A stretch of DNA of 64,000 bases from Hyaloperonospora brassicae (taxonomy: Eukaryota > Oomycota > Peronosporomycetes > Peronosporales > Peronosporaceae), in contig CANTFL010000086.1 of NCBI GenBank assembly GCA_947650285.1, positions 372,001 to 436,000 of the forward strand, in the 5' to 3' direction. The stretch's first letter is position 1, and every line of letters begins with the position of its first letter. Under the pieces are notes generated by a model. That model was not told the origin of the DNA. It worked only from the letters and a program-made list of their open reading frames with translations, and did no database searches. Below, one piece after another: positions 54,564 to 64,000 of the stretch. The position numbers and the translations under genes are program-made.

Positions 54564-55003
54564 TGGAACAGGCTACCGACGACTACGTACTGGACTACCA
54601 TTACGGAGCTATCCTTTCACTGAAAACAGTGAAGGTCAGTGCCCAGCTAGGTGTAAACACTTACACAGAGAAAGGTAACGAGTATCTAAAGACTCTCGTC
54701 GTAGTAAAAGTAAAACTGTTATTTGATATAATTAAGTTTTACAACTCTTGCTTCTCTTGTTCGTCCTGACTGATTATATTAATCTAACGAAAAGTATGAT
54801 GACGTCTACTCACCACCCATTGCGCGCGTCTAGCAGCGATTGGTGGGTTGATATCATCTCAATATCAACCGATGAGAGGACCCTTCGGCCATCTCAACAA
54901 CATCACTAAGCTTCGTGATATTGTTGAAAAAATTTCAACGTAATATTCTTTATTGTCATTTTAGCCTTAGTGACAATATCACGTAACGGGCTACCCCGTT
55001 ACA
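54564..55003 (-). repeat. 5' LTR of chromovirus copy 2
   Basis: 440 bp, pairs with 47370-47809. On the plus strand it starts TGGAACAGG where the other LTR has TGTAACGGG, and ends CCCGTTACA, followed by the target duplication GTAGC. Confidence 0.93.
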
Positions 55004-55008
55004 GTAGC

Positions 55009-56977
55009 TCTTCCACAGCCATATCCTTTACATTTTAGTCTCAGGCCGCCCCATTATTATCGTGTTGACGCTTCTAGGCAAATCATTTTCTTCCACCTTC
55101 GTTAATTGTAGCCCGCTAGATATGCAACCATTTCTAGGTCCACTCGAATTACTGTGGTGGACCGATGGCGAGGCATGTGTTTTAGCACATACACCGGAAG
55201 CTTGACCTATTATACAGTAGAGGAGGCGCCAAGGTAGTTTGTAAGTGTATAGCGATCCGTGCAAGTAAGGATATCGAAATCACTCGTATAACAAACATAC
55301 GCTTGTGGAAGCTTCGAGACGTTTTACAGATGGCCGTTTGATGGTCACGAGGCAGACGTCGTTACGGATCGATACTGACTTATATTCCATGGCTCGTCAA
55401 TGATGAGTTAGGGTTGACCAACGATGCATTCAACTGTTCATCTCGGTCTAGTACTATAAAACCGTTCTCACATTGTCAATCTATTAAGTTGTAGTAGTTT
55501 ACATAAAACACACTTCTTTAAAGCTACGGATGCTCCTGCTGCATGATGCAGCGCCATTCATTGTGAAGGGGTCATGATCTCAAAAATTGACGTCTACAAA
55601 ACTCTAGGAACCGGCGTCAGACCACCGTTTTTGACCCTCGCAGTCAAATAGGGCTCAAAGTGGCATGCCTTTCGTCAGTTCAATCTTCGAATGATAATGG
55701 ATACCTTGCCACCAGGACAAGCAATACAAAGAGACTATCTGAGAGGGTCGACCATCATTGAGATCAATACAAATTGTATTGACGGTGATACACCTGCAGA
55801 GAGAGGTCCCGTAATACTGAACCCTCGACCACTTGTCGTCTCGAATAATAGTGGGAACCCGGTCTGGGTTCATCCTGTTCCTTCGGGAGTCCTATTTATT
55901 CACCACGTATAGTGTTTGATTTATCGTGTTCTGTTAGAGTTGGAACATATGAATCTTAACGAGATCTTTCGAAAGCCCCTGCATTGATAATTCAAATGAA
56001 CGTGTGTACATGAAGAGGGTTGGCCTGTTGTGAACCTCACAAGGCGGTGTAAGCGAGGAGAGAAGCATGCGCATTAACCTTGCCCTGCCTGAGTTTCAGA
56101 TAGTTGGATAAAGATCAGGTACATCTGTAACGGGTCCTTTATAAGCGGAGCCTTTCAGGCCTTTGACGACTCAAACTCACGTGCCGTGAATCTGGAGATT
56201 GCATCCAAGATTTGACACTTCCAGATGGTTGTGACGAGACAAATGCGACTTGTAATCGGTCTTCGCGATGCGACCAGCAAGTATGGTTCCTTTTAACGCA
56301 AAACTATCCATCGAGTGCGTATTTCTTGATTCCCTTGTACTATAAGATATCTATCTTTAAGGTTGGAGTCTACGTGCGTGCGTCGACCCAAGAACAGTAG
56401 AGTGATTTGGATGTTGTCTCAACATATCGAATTGTGACCCTCATTGTATGGAAGGTTCGTCTTTCACTGCCACGCATCAAGCTTATGCTATATAAGGTTA
56501 TATATCGTGGTATGTTCTCGCTCGTTTAGGAAGTAAAACATAGAATTAACAGTAGGTTCGCCAATGGTCACACCCATTGTTTGACCGAAACCCATTATGT
56601 GTAACTAAAACGGTTGAAGCCTTTAAGTGTGGCATATAAGCTATTTTCTTCACCATTCATTATGTTCGTGTAGGATATTATAATCGTAGTCGTTGGACAG
56701 ACCAAGAAGAGCTACAATATCTAACGGTACGCCAAACGCTTGTACTGCCACGATGCGATCTACCTACATCGACGGCAAAAGTTTAAGCAGGCACCTCAAA
56801 ACCACAGGTACACGGTACGTGTAGCATTTATAGAAAGCATGATCAAAGATGTGGAGATGAGATCAAGAACAATACGACTAGCCGTAATTGCTAAAAATTA
56901 ACAAGACTGGGATCGGTCAAGGACGCTTTGGGAGACTGACCATAGATGAAGCTCAACAGGATCAGGTCAGGGATGAA
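55009..56977. other. Gene-free stretch with faint retroelement traces
   Basis: No intact gene. On the minus strand near 56100-56040 a short gag-like reading (LKLRQGKVNAHA) resembles the gag of copy 2. A 73-codon plus-strand frame at 55691-55912 has no recognised motif. Confidence 0.3.
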
Positions 56978-57098
56978 AAGTCACGGTTTATTGGTTGGTA
57001 ACAGTAGTCACGGTCATTGATTGCGACGAGCGGTCACGATTATTGGTCGTGACCAGCGGTTACGTTCATCGGTAATGGCCAATGGTCACGGTCATCAG
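56978..57098. repeat. Short imperfect repeat GGTCACGGTCAT
   Basis: Four to five imperfect units of roughly 25-28 bp built on GGTCACGGT-CAT-GGT. Compositionally like the start of GC-rich repeat R. Confidence 0.6.
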
Positions 57099-58435
57099 GA
57101 AAATAGAGGGCTCGTTCAGCATGGATGCACCACGTAATTAGGACAAATGGGTGGTGGGATGCAATCTACAACACAGATACGAGATACAGAACAGCATAAG
57201 CGTATTTCAATTCACTAATAGGTTGTTAAAAACAGTTTCTATTTTCCTACAAAATACACGCAGCAGCATCCCTCCAAGATAAAATATATGTGGCCACACA
57301 TCGTATAAGGTTTGTTGTGTACGTTTTTGCTACAAACTTGTCCCTTTTTTTATTTAGCTATAGACAAGATACATAATATACTGAACCTGTGATTGGATGC
57401 GTCAAGAATTTAATATACAATGTCCTCAAAAGACAAAAGTTGTCAGAAAAACAAATGGAAAAGTATCTAAATTGGGGAAAGACGACCCCAAGGAAGGTCA
57501 GGGCGACCATGGAAGAGCGCTACAATTATTTGCTGGTTGTGTGAAGCCCCCGTCCCGCGACTAAACCAAGGATACCTCAAATCGGACAATATCGACAACG
57601 ACCTCCAGTCACCCAGAATAGTGAGACGCTTCCGCCGACGAGAACACAAGTTGAGAAGAAACAAGAAAATACATGCGATCCGGAGTACCATCTCCGTCAG
57701 TCAATTTTTCCGGCAACAGTGAAGTTTTGAGAACTATTCATTCCTTTTTCGATGACCACTTCACCCCAAAGGGTTTTATATCAATTCGCACGCCGGATGC
57801 GTTTTGGCCCTTCACCAGTGGCATAATCAATCGAGAAGTGAATAATGATATAGTCTTCGCTAATACTGACTTTGCAACTTTGAGAACTTAGTGTAATCAC
57901 ATATCTAACACTATACAACTTCAAGACCTGGCAGCTAGGGCGTCGACCAGGAAAGGGGTGTCCAGGTCGACTACTCCGTTATAACAGTACGTAAGAGAAT
58001 GGCATGTCAACTGATTTATAAATTAAGCTTTGATTTTGACTGAGCTCAACTGAATAAATGCTTAAATCATCCTATGTTTTATCTCTCGATTTTCCTTTTC
58101 TACAGCAACATATGTATTCTATATGACATAACACCTTGCTCACCACTTATCCGTGCGTCTAGCATCAATTCGTAATTCATTAGGTGATAATTCTAAGCTA
58201 TATCTGTCGATGAGTGGCATAGTGTCGAATATTACTTCCGATCGATATATGCACAATGTAAACAGTGCATAATTCATATTTTGACACATGTCATCACTTA
58301 GATTATAATGTTATTGACTTAATATGGAGGACATGCAACGAGCTTATCTTGTAACGTAGTAGTTGTATATTTATTCGTCTTGTACATTGTACATCGCTAG
58401 TGTATACTTTAATGTGATGCATTATTGCTTGACGT
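57099..58435. other. AT-rich stretch without recognisable gene
   Basis: Only short frames without motifs. It ends at the target duplication of the MULE element. Confidence 0.4.
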
Positions 58436-58443
58436 AATTATCC

Positions 58444-58562
58444 GGGAGAAAATAAAACATGCACCACGTCCTAGTATTCTCAAGTTAGTGTGACAATAAT
58501 GAAACCCCACGTCCTTGTATTCTCAAGTTAGAGTGACAGATATGAAACCCCACGTCCTTGGT
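58444..58562 (+). repeat. Left terminal inverted repeat of the MULE
   Basis: Pairs with 62940-63038 read on the other strand. The segment from GTATTCTCAAGTTAG to CCACGTCCTTG is present twice in tandem. Confidence 0.8.
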
Positions 58563-60010
58563 CATTTTTTAATTTCCCACTTTACGGCCGCGATCAATCC
58601 CGCCCTGCTATAGAAGCCGCGGAGAGGGCTCTGCCGCGGGCATGCTGCGCTTGCAGACACCAGTTGCGGGCTAGCACTCCAGATATGAAGATGTGGTAAA
58701 GCGAACTTTCTGGAAAGGGTAGACTCAAGGAGGGATGGACCGGAGGGACAGGGGCCTCGCGATCGGAAAGGGACTGGAGGCCAAGGGGCCACAGAGGAGA
58801 AGCGGCCGTTGGGTTCCAGCCGTTGAGAGCGGCACCAATGCGGATCGTTCTCAACCACTCGTCGGTAGACCGGGCCACTCGTCGGTAGGTACGGCCGACC
58901 AAGGCGGCCTCGGTCAACCAAGGCGGTCTCTGTCACCCATCAGCCGACCTGGTCACCCTTTGGTGGGCACGGCCGATCAAGGCGACCTCGGTCACCCAAG
59001 GGCCGACCCGGTCACCCTTCGGTGGATACGGCCGATCAAGGCGACCCCGGTCACCCAAGGGCCGACCTGGTCACCCTTTGGTGGGTACGGCCGATCAAGG
59101 TGACCTCGGCCGCCCAAGGGCCGACCTGGTCACCCTTTGGTGGTTACGGCCGATCAAGGCGACCTCGGTCACCCAAGGGCCGACCTGGTCATCCTTTGGT
59201 GGGTACGGCCGATCAAGGCGACCTCGGTCACCCAAGGGCCGACCTGGTCATCCATCGGCCGACCCGGGCTATCAAGATCAAGCGTCCCTGACCACTCAGC
59301 ATAGTGAGTCCAGGCGCAAGGCAAGTACAGAGTAAAGGAGTTTAGAGGATAGGACATTATTAAAGACTACTCAATTTGCGATCGAAGCCACACGTCTCGT
59401 GAGCCAAGAAGCTTGTAAGTCTACCAACCGGTTCCGGGCCAGGGATCTATTTGGCCCACCCGTTGAATAGACAGTGCTGGTAAGACTCAAGTGCAAATAG
59501 AACCCCAGGAAGTATATTGGCCTGTAGGTTCGTGGAGTAGCACCCCCCCCCAACTCAATCCCGCTATAGGAAGCGGTCTCCATACCCTAGTGGTAAGGGA
59601 GAGGATACATAAAGGCCAGGCGGTGGACACCCCTGAGACACATAAAGGCCAGGCGGTTAACACCCCTGAGACAAGCAAAGGCCAGGCGCTACTAGCCCTG
59701 AGAACTCTGGTTATAAGTCCACTCTCAACCAAGTTGACCGAGTGGCTGCCCTAACTGGACCCCGACTGAAGCATATCCGCTCGGGGCCCCCAAGGTCGAC
59801 ACACACCAAGACCGACATCTAACTCCATCGCCACGTCCTCCGAAGAGTGATACCCGCCAAGCCGACGGGTAGACAAGGTGAGTTTAAGATCCAAGCGGAA
59901 TAGGAGTACCCCCTCCTCAAGTCGGCAGTCCGGCACAGTGGGCGGTTTGGAGTCACGCCAATCGATTTTGGCGACCCACTCCACCACAAAGACGTAAACG
60001 CGTCTTCGTA
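58563..60010 (+). repeat. GC-rich LTR-like repeat R, copy B
   Basis: Clearly richer in GC than the MULE around it. From about 58850 it aligns with copy A: the tandem array, a block with GGTTCCGGG and GTGCAAATAGAACCCCAGGAA, and the end block TTTTGGCGACCCACTCC. A short tandem segment CATAAAGGCCAGGCGGT occurs two to three times near 59610-59690. No coding sequence recognised. Confidence 0.5.
58905..59270 (+). repeat. 58-bp GC-rich tandem array
   Basis: Five to six units with GGTACGGCCGATCAAGG, CGACCTCGGTCACCC and AAGGGCCGACCTGGTC. Long open frames in several phases across it result from the repeat. Confidence 0.9.
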
Positions 60011-60060
60011 TCATCGGCCGCGGCTGTAAACACAGTCAGTCGGTTGTTATGCTGTAGATA

Positions 60061-60425
60061 GCAATGTCGTTGTTTTTACTATTGTTGGTTCAGCTGCTGA
60101 TATTCAGATTGCTAGCGTCGTTGTTGCTGCTGTTGCTGCAGCTGTTGCAATTGTTGATTTTGCACATTCTGTTCACGCTTCTGTTGCTGTTGGTGGTGCT
60201 TCGGTTGCTGTTGTTGTTGCGCTCTTACTATGTTTTCCACTGCTGTTGCTATTGTTGTTGCTCTGTTTCTACTGTTGATATTGTTACCGCTGTTGCTGCT
60301 CTTTCTCTAGCTACTGATATTGCAGTTGACATTGTTGTTGCTCTGTTGCTATTGTTGGTATTGTTACTGCTGTTGCTGCTCCTATTTTTGTTGTAGGTGC
60401 TGCGATTTACATTAATGTTGTTCGA
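60061..60425 (+). repeat. GTT/GCT-rich low-complexity tract
   Basis: Imperfect trinucleotide repeats of GTT, GCT and ATT. It opens an all-Leu/Val frame on the plus strand and an Asn/Ser-rich frame on the minus strand; neither is credible as a gene. Confidence 0.85.
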
Positions 60426-60429
60426 CTTG

Positions 60430-61689
60430 TGGGATCGCATTTCCCTTTCTGATTATCAGCTTGCATACTTTTCAACGCTTAATCATATAAAATGACCCCA
60501 ATGAATCTATTATTTCTATTAACTCGTATTGATTGTTTCTATACTTTCAGAGTTCTTCGTCTGCACGCCTTCATCCGGATTGAAACGTGCGATGATGACT
60601 TAAGCGAATTCGTCGAAGTTGTTTGTCAGTTTATTGAACGACAGCGTAGTTATATCATCTTTGCCCTGATGTTGTGGTTTGACATTTTATATATATCTGT
60701 CATGTCAATCTCCATTACTCATATTAAAAATTTTTGAGGCCGTCTAAGTTTGCCGCATGCTCAAATCTTTGTACAATACAAAGGCACCATTAAAAGCAAT
60801 CTGAAAATCGGATATGTAGTCGTATAATTGCTGATGGAGACATATCAGTGCTGATGGAGAGATGCTAGTTCTGATAAAGGAATTATACGGTACTTATAAA
60901 AATAACTTTAGATTACAACAAGCTGGACGTGGAGAGCTCAAGATGTTATGACAAGACACAAAATATATTTGGTTTGATCGAAGTGTTCAATCGCTCCAGC
61001 ATATTGGCATGGTTTTACTCCACAGGAAGGTGTTGCACTCCCAAGTATGCATTTGCAATAAATTGTTAAATTTAAAGCGAAGAAACCATTATATGGAACG
61101 AAAAACTTCTTTTCCATATACATTATGCATTAAAGCCACTTCGACATTCAATACGGCTCAATTTGTCGTACAAGTTCTGCGGTTATGGCCAAATGAGTTG
61201 CAAATACCACATTCTATGGTTTGACGCTTGTCGATTTTCCCTGTCGCTTGTTGCGAGGAAATCCCCTTTCTTTTTGGACACCCCCGTTTTGTAAGATGGA
61301 GCATCTCACACACTTCGTATTCGAAAATCCTTACGCACGATCGGCCGTATGTTAGTTTCGGGTTTCCTAGAATAAACGTCTATAAACGTCGATGAGTTCC
61401 ATGAGTCGTGAAAATAATTGATCGTAGATGTCATTTTACAAGATCTCTTCAGTGCAAATAGTGCATGGACGCAAGGTGAGCCAACGTCTGCAAAGTAAAC
61501 GCACTAGCATCTTACAATTTATCTAAAAATTGAGCTGAAAACCTTGGTGTGATATTTCGCATTCCTGTTTAAATTGAGACGATAAATTATGATTGCGAGT
61601 ATTCATCAAGGTCACTCAGATAATCTGAAGCCATCAATTTGTTCTCTTTGGAGATGCATATGGAGTCAATACTCCCCACCGTTTGACTT
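60430..61689. other. Internal MULE sequence without recognisable coding
   Basis: AT-rich. Only short frames without motifs. Confidence 0.4.
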
Positions 61690-62835
61690 TATGTGTATTT
61701 TCTGCCCACTTGCAAGCTAGGCAGCGCTTAATCTCCAGTAAACGGTCTATAATGGAAAGGCAGCAGATTTCTTTCAACGCGCTCGTTACGGATTCCACGT
61801 TGATCGATGTCAAAGTTTTTATAGAATGGACATGGCGGCCGTCGACCAATTTTCACGCCCACATCCTGGAGCCACGAGAGCGCTGTTGCATCTAGTAGAG
61901 CAATTTTACCTGCCATCTTCTCTTATTCAAGGTTCTTTCGAAAGCGGGCCAAATTCCACGTCACATTTGGTCAGCACTTTGGACTTGTACTTCTTTTTGA
62001 AAATGTCCATTAAGTGTCTGAAGCAAAAAGTGTGGAATGTCTCGTGCCGTCGTCCGAATAGCTTTCATAAGTCCCTTGTACCTATCTAACATCACAAATG
62101 ATGTAGATGGATCGATGTGGGGTAGTATGCAGTTTAGGAACCATCTTCAGTTATCCTTATTTCTCATCGATGCATTTTCAACTCCAACGATTTGATTTTC
62201 GTTAATTCCATTTCGAAAGCACGCAACAAGCATAATTCCACCGAACGAAGTCGTCACGAAAGTACTATCCACAAATATTACTCGCTCGGAATATTTCTCA
62301 AATGTTTGAATATTTTCTTAAAAATAATCTTAATCGATTCAATTCCTTTTCACGATATCAAGCTCAACCTTGTGACTTCGATTCTTCAATTCTGCGACGT
62401 AAGATAGGAGCAGACCGTATTGCTCAGTATCACTTCCAGAAAATTACATCTTCAATCGGTTGAGTGATTGGTGCAGTTCATGTAATTTGCAAGAATTCCT
62501 TCGTTCCTCAGCTTCACTCGAATCATCATAGGAGTCACCTTCCGGCCGAAAGTCATGGCCATCTCTCTGACTGCATAGTTCGAAGCATTTGATTAGCCGT
62601 CGCGCACCGTTGATGCGCTTTGGTATATTCGGCACCTGTCAAGAGTATGTTGAAAAAATCGTGTCGATAGACCGAACGTGTGCGAGAACGAAAATTGCAC
62701 AACAAATAGACTGTCGTCTTGTGTGCACTCGGCTTGGTAACGTCGTCTATCACTCTTTACAACGCGAAACGGACGGTTGCATCTTCTATTGTACTCGACA
62801 ACGGCTGGGGTTATGTCGCTCTTATTTGGGCTCAA
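61690..62835 (-). pseudogene. MULE transposase, decayed
   Basis: Minus-strand pieces. 62835-62640: an N-terminal zinc-ribbon-like MuDR domain (CNRPFRVVKSDRRRYQAECT, then FVVQFSFSHTFG). 62750-62580: KAHQRCATANQMLRTMQSER. About 62260-62080: the DDE core with VIFVDSTFVTTSFGG (first Asp), VENASMRNKDN followed by a TGA where Trp is expected (RWFL follows), and FVMLDRYKGLMKAIR (second Asp). Further remnants reach about 61690. Several stops make it inactive. Confidence 0.85.
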
Positions 62836-62939
62836 GTGAACTCAGTTATCCAAGAAGCTGCAAGGCAGGTACTGTTCGTCGTCGCTTTCCATTGCTAGTG
62901 TGGCCAACTCTGCATATAAGGTATTCATATTCAGTATTG

Positions 62940-63038
62940 AGGACGTGGGGTTTCATGTCTGCCCCATTAACTTGAGTATACTATGACGTGGGGCACTTTT
63001 TTATTTTCGTGGTTAAATGGGGCATGTTTTATGCTCCC
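62940..63038 (-). repeat. Right terminal inverted repeat of the MULE
   Basis: Reverse-complement partner of the left end; the outermost bases are CTCCC on the plus strand. Confidence 0.8.
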
Positions 63039-63080
63039 AATTATCCGGTACTCTTGCCGTTTGTGCTTTTCGTAGAGGTA

Positions 63081-63255
63081 CAGTGGAATCCCTCGTAGCT
63101 GGTCTCAATAGCTAATAATCCCTTTTAGTTAATAAAGCGTTTTTGGCCCGACGACGTTTGTATATTACGCGACAACCCTACCTCTCCTACTTAATATGCT
63201 CTACTACCCACTTTTTTCATCCGCCCGATAGTATTAACTAAAAGGATTTCTACTG
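63081..63255. mobile_element. pogo/Tc1-type MITE, 175 bp
   Basis: Terminal inverted repeats CAGTGGAATCC at the left and CAGTAGAAATCC (reverse complement) at the right, with a second inverted pair around CTTTTAGTTAATA / TATTAACTAAAAG inside. Flanked by TA on both sides (63079-63080, 63256-63257), the target duplication of pogo/mariner elements. No coding capacity. Confidence 0.75.
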
Positions 63256-63257
63256 TA

Positions 63258-64000
63258 GTATCTTTTGTGTTTTATGGGAGGACAAAACAGATATTCCCAA
63301 GCAGAAAAGTGCAATTATACAGATTACTACTGGCCATTTAACAGTTCCAGCATATTCACAAATATGTATTTGATTGAGCAATTAAGGTATATATTTACTG
63401 CTCCAAATTGGTATGAATTACAGCAAAAAGATTTGATGAGGAGCCAGCGAAAGTTACAACTGCTGTGTCGGTCACGCGTAGAGGAACCAAAGCAAACAGA
63501 CGGCTATGCACCTTCACGCTAGTAACTTGGGTCAATCCAAAGATTACTCACAGCCCATGCCATGTCAGTAAACAGCTATGTGAGTAATTTTGCGTCATAG
63601 GATAAGAAACGGCTAGACTAAGCTTCTACATTCTAAAAGTGGGCCAGTCCCTTATGGAGTCTACGCGACAAACGAAACGCACGTTAGAATGCAGTTCTTA
63701 AAAATCAAAGCAGGTCTTACGTCCATCACGTACGACTTGCTTCGGCTTCCAAGCGCTGTCCGCATCGCAATGCTTCTCCAGGCCGTTCAATGCTTGAGTC
63801 GCGCATGGCATCAGCTTTCAGCCTCTGATGTGCCTTTTCTGGGTCAAAAAGCAGGAACGGGCAAGTATGGATTGTCAGGTGTAGTGCTGTAGTGCTTTTC
63901 GCGCTACCATAAACTATCGCGCACAAGGGGTATATTTGCTAGATCGAACAACAGCCGACAAGAAGGCAACTGAACAGCCGCGCATTACATTCTTCGCAAA
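63258..64000. other. Right edge, no recognisable gene
   Basis: Frames of 85 codons (63265-63522) and 67 codons (63689-63892) on the plus strand show no motif. The window end may cut a larger feature. Confidence 0.35.

Larger units (their letters stand above)
47370..55003 (-). mobile_element. Ty3/Gypsy chromovirus, complete (copy 2)
   Basis: 7634 bp, minus strand. Two 440-bp LTRs with TG...CA ends, an exact 5-bp target duplication GTAGC (47365-47369 and 55004-55008), and a polypurine tract (AAGGGGAGGGTGA on the minus strand) directly next to the 3' LTR. Gene order gag, zinc knuckle, protease, RT/RNase H, integrase, chromodomain is that of Ty3/Gypsy. All genes have frameshifts. A reading frame on the opposite strand fills the space between chromodomain and 3' LTR. 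No convincing primer-binding site was found next to 54564. Confidence 0.95.
58444..63038 (-). mobile_element. MULE (Mutator-like) DNA transposon with nested repeat
   Basis: Ends GGGAG...CTCCC, flanked by an exact 8-bp target duplication AATTATCC (58436-58443 and 63039-63046). Terminal inverted repeats of about 100 bp share ATAAAACATGC, CTCAAGTTA and ATGAAACCCCACGTCCT. The left one lacks about 30 bp present in the right one and carries a second copy of a roughly 43-bp segment. Near the right end lies a decayed MULE transposase. The left third holds GC-rich repeat R copy B, most probably a later insertion. Confidence 0.85.

Noticed and set aside
58735..59335. Overlapping 85-122-codon frames rich in GYGRSRRP-type repeats
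   Set aside because: Products of the 58-bp GC-rich tandem array; several phases are open equally.
60064..60396. 110-codon Leu-rich frame that looks like a multi-pass membrane protein
   Set aside because: Translation of a GTT/GCT trinucleotide tract; no conserved positions.
1..64000. tRNA, rRNA, snRNA genes, CRISPR arrays and RXLR/CRN effector genes
   Set aside because: None could be supported by reading the sequence; short frames with hydrophobic starts lack RXLR or LFLAK motifs.

Overview
The window looks like nuclear DNA of a filamentous eukaryote, most probably an oomycete of the Phytophthora / downy mildew group. Signs of this are compact, almost intron-free housekeeping genes, the two short introns (about 100 bp, GTACG donors) in the single spliced gene, a short HSF-type factor, and a mix of chromovirus, Copia, hAT, MULE and pogo elements. 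The assignment is inference; no rRNA or other species marker is present.

Layout. (1) 1-23.4 kb is a transposon-rich, AT-rich region with no intact host gene. It holds the 3' end of a Ty3/Gypsy chromovirus (1-1947), a complete but decayed hAT element with an 8-bp target duplication (3353-6542), a decayed pogo/Tigger transposase (11.4-13.1 kb), remnants of another LTR family (15.5-17.1 kb) and a complete but decayed Copia element with a 5-bp target duplication (17545-23426), whose 3' LTR carries a nested solo LTR. (2) 23.9-45.1 kb is a GC-richer gene island: PUM3/Puf6-like protein, HSF-type DNA-binding protein, a secreted/membrane-anchored C69 peptidase, two paralogous DEAD-box helicases flanking PRP31, an unrecognised 261-aa protein, a p24/TMED cargo receptor with two introns, and the TFIIH helicase XPB. 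A decayed coding region lies at 26.1-26.9 kb. (3) 47.4-55.0 kb is a complete Ty3/Gypsy chromovirus (minus strand, 440-bp LTRs, GTAGC target duplication), related to the copy at the left edge. (4) 58.4-63.0 kb is a MULE element with about 100-bp terminal inverted repeats and an AATTATCC target duplication, which contains a GC-rich repeat shared with 3.2-7.3 kb. A 175-bp pogo-type MITE follows.

The genes in the island serve general nuclear functions: ribosome biogenesis (PUM3, perhaps the helicases), splicing (PRP31), transcription and repair (XPB, HSF) and secretion (TMED). They are not an operon; PRP31 and one helicase share a 378-bp head-to-head promoter region.

Most interesting observation: both chromovirus copies carry, between the integrase chromodomain and the 3' LTR, a long reading frame on the strand OPPOSITE to gag-pol. 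It is about 400 codons, with a disordered acidic N-terminal part and a conserved C-terminal part, and it overlaps the chromodomain codons antisense. Its protein sequence is recognisably conserved between the two diverged copies. I do not recognise the protein.
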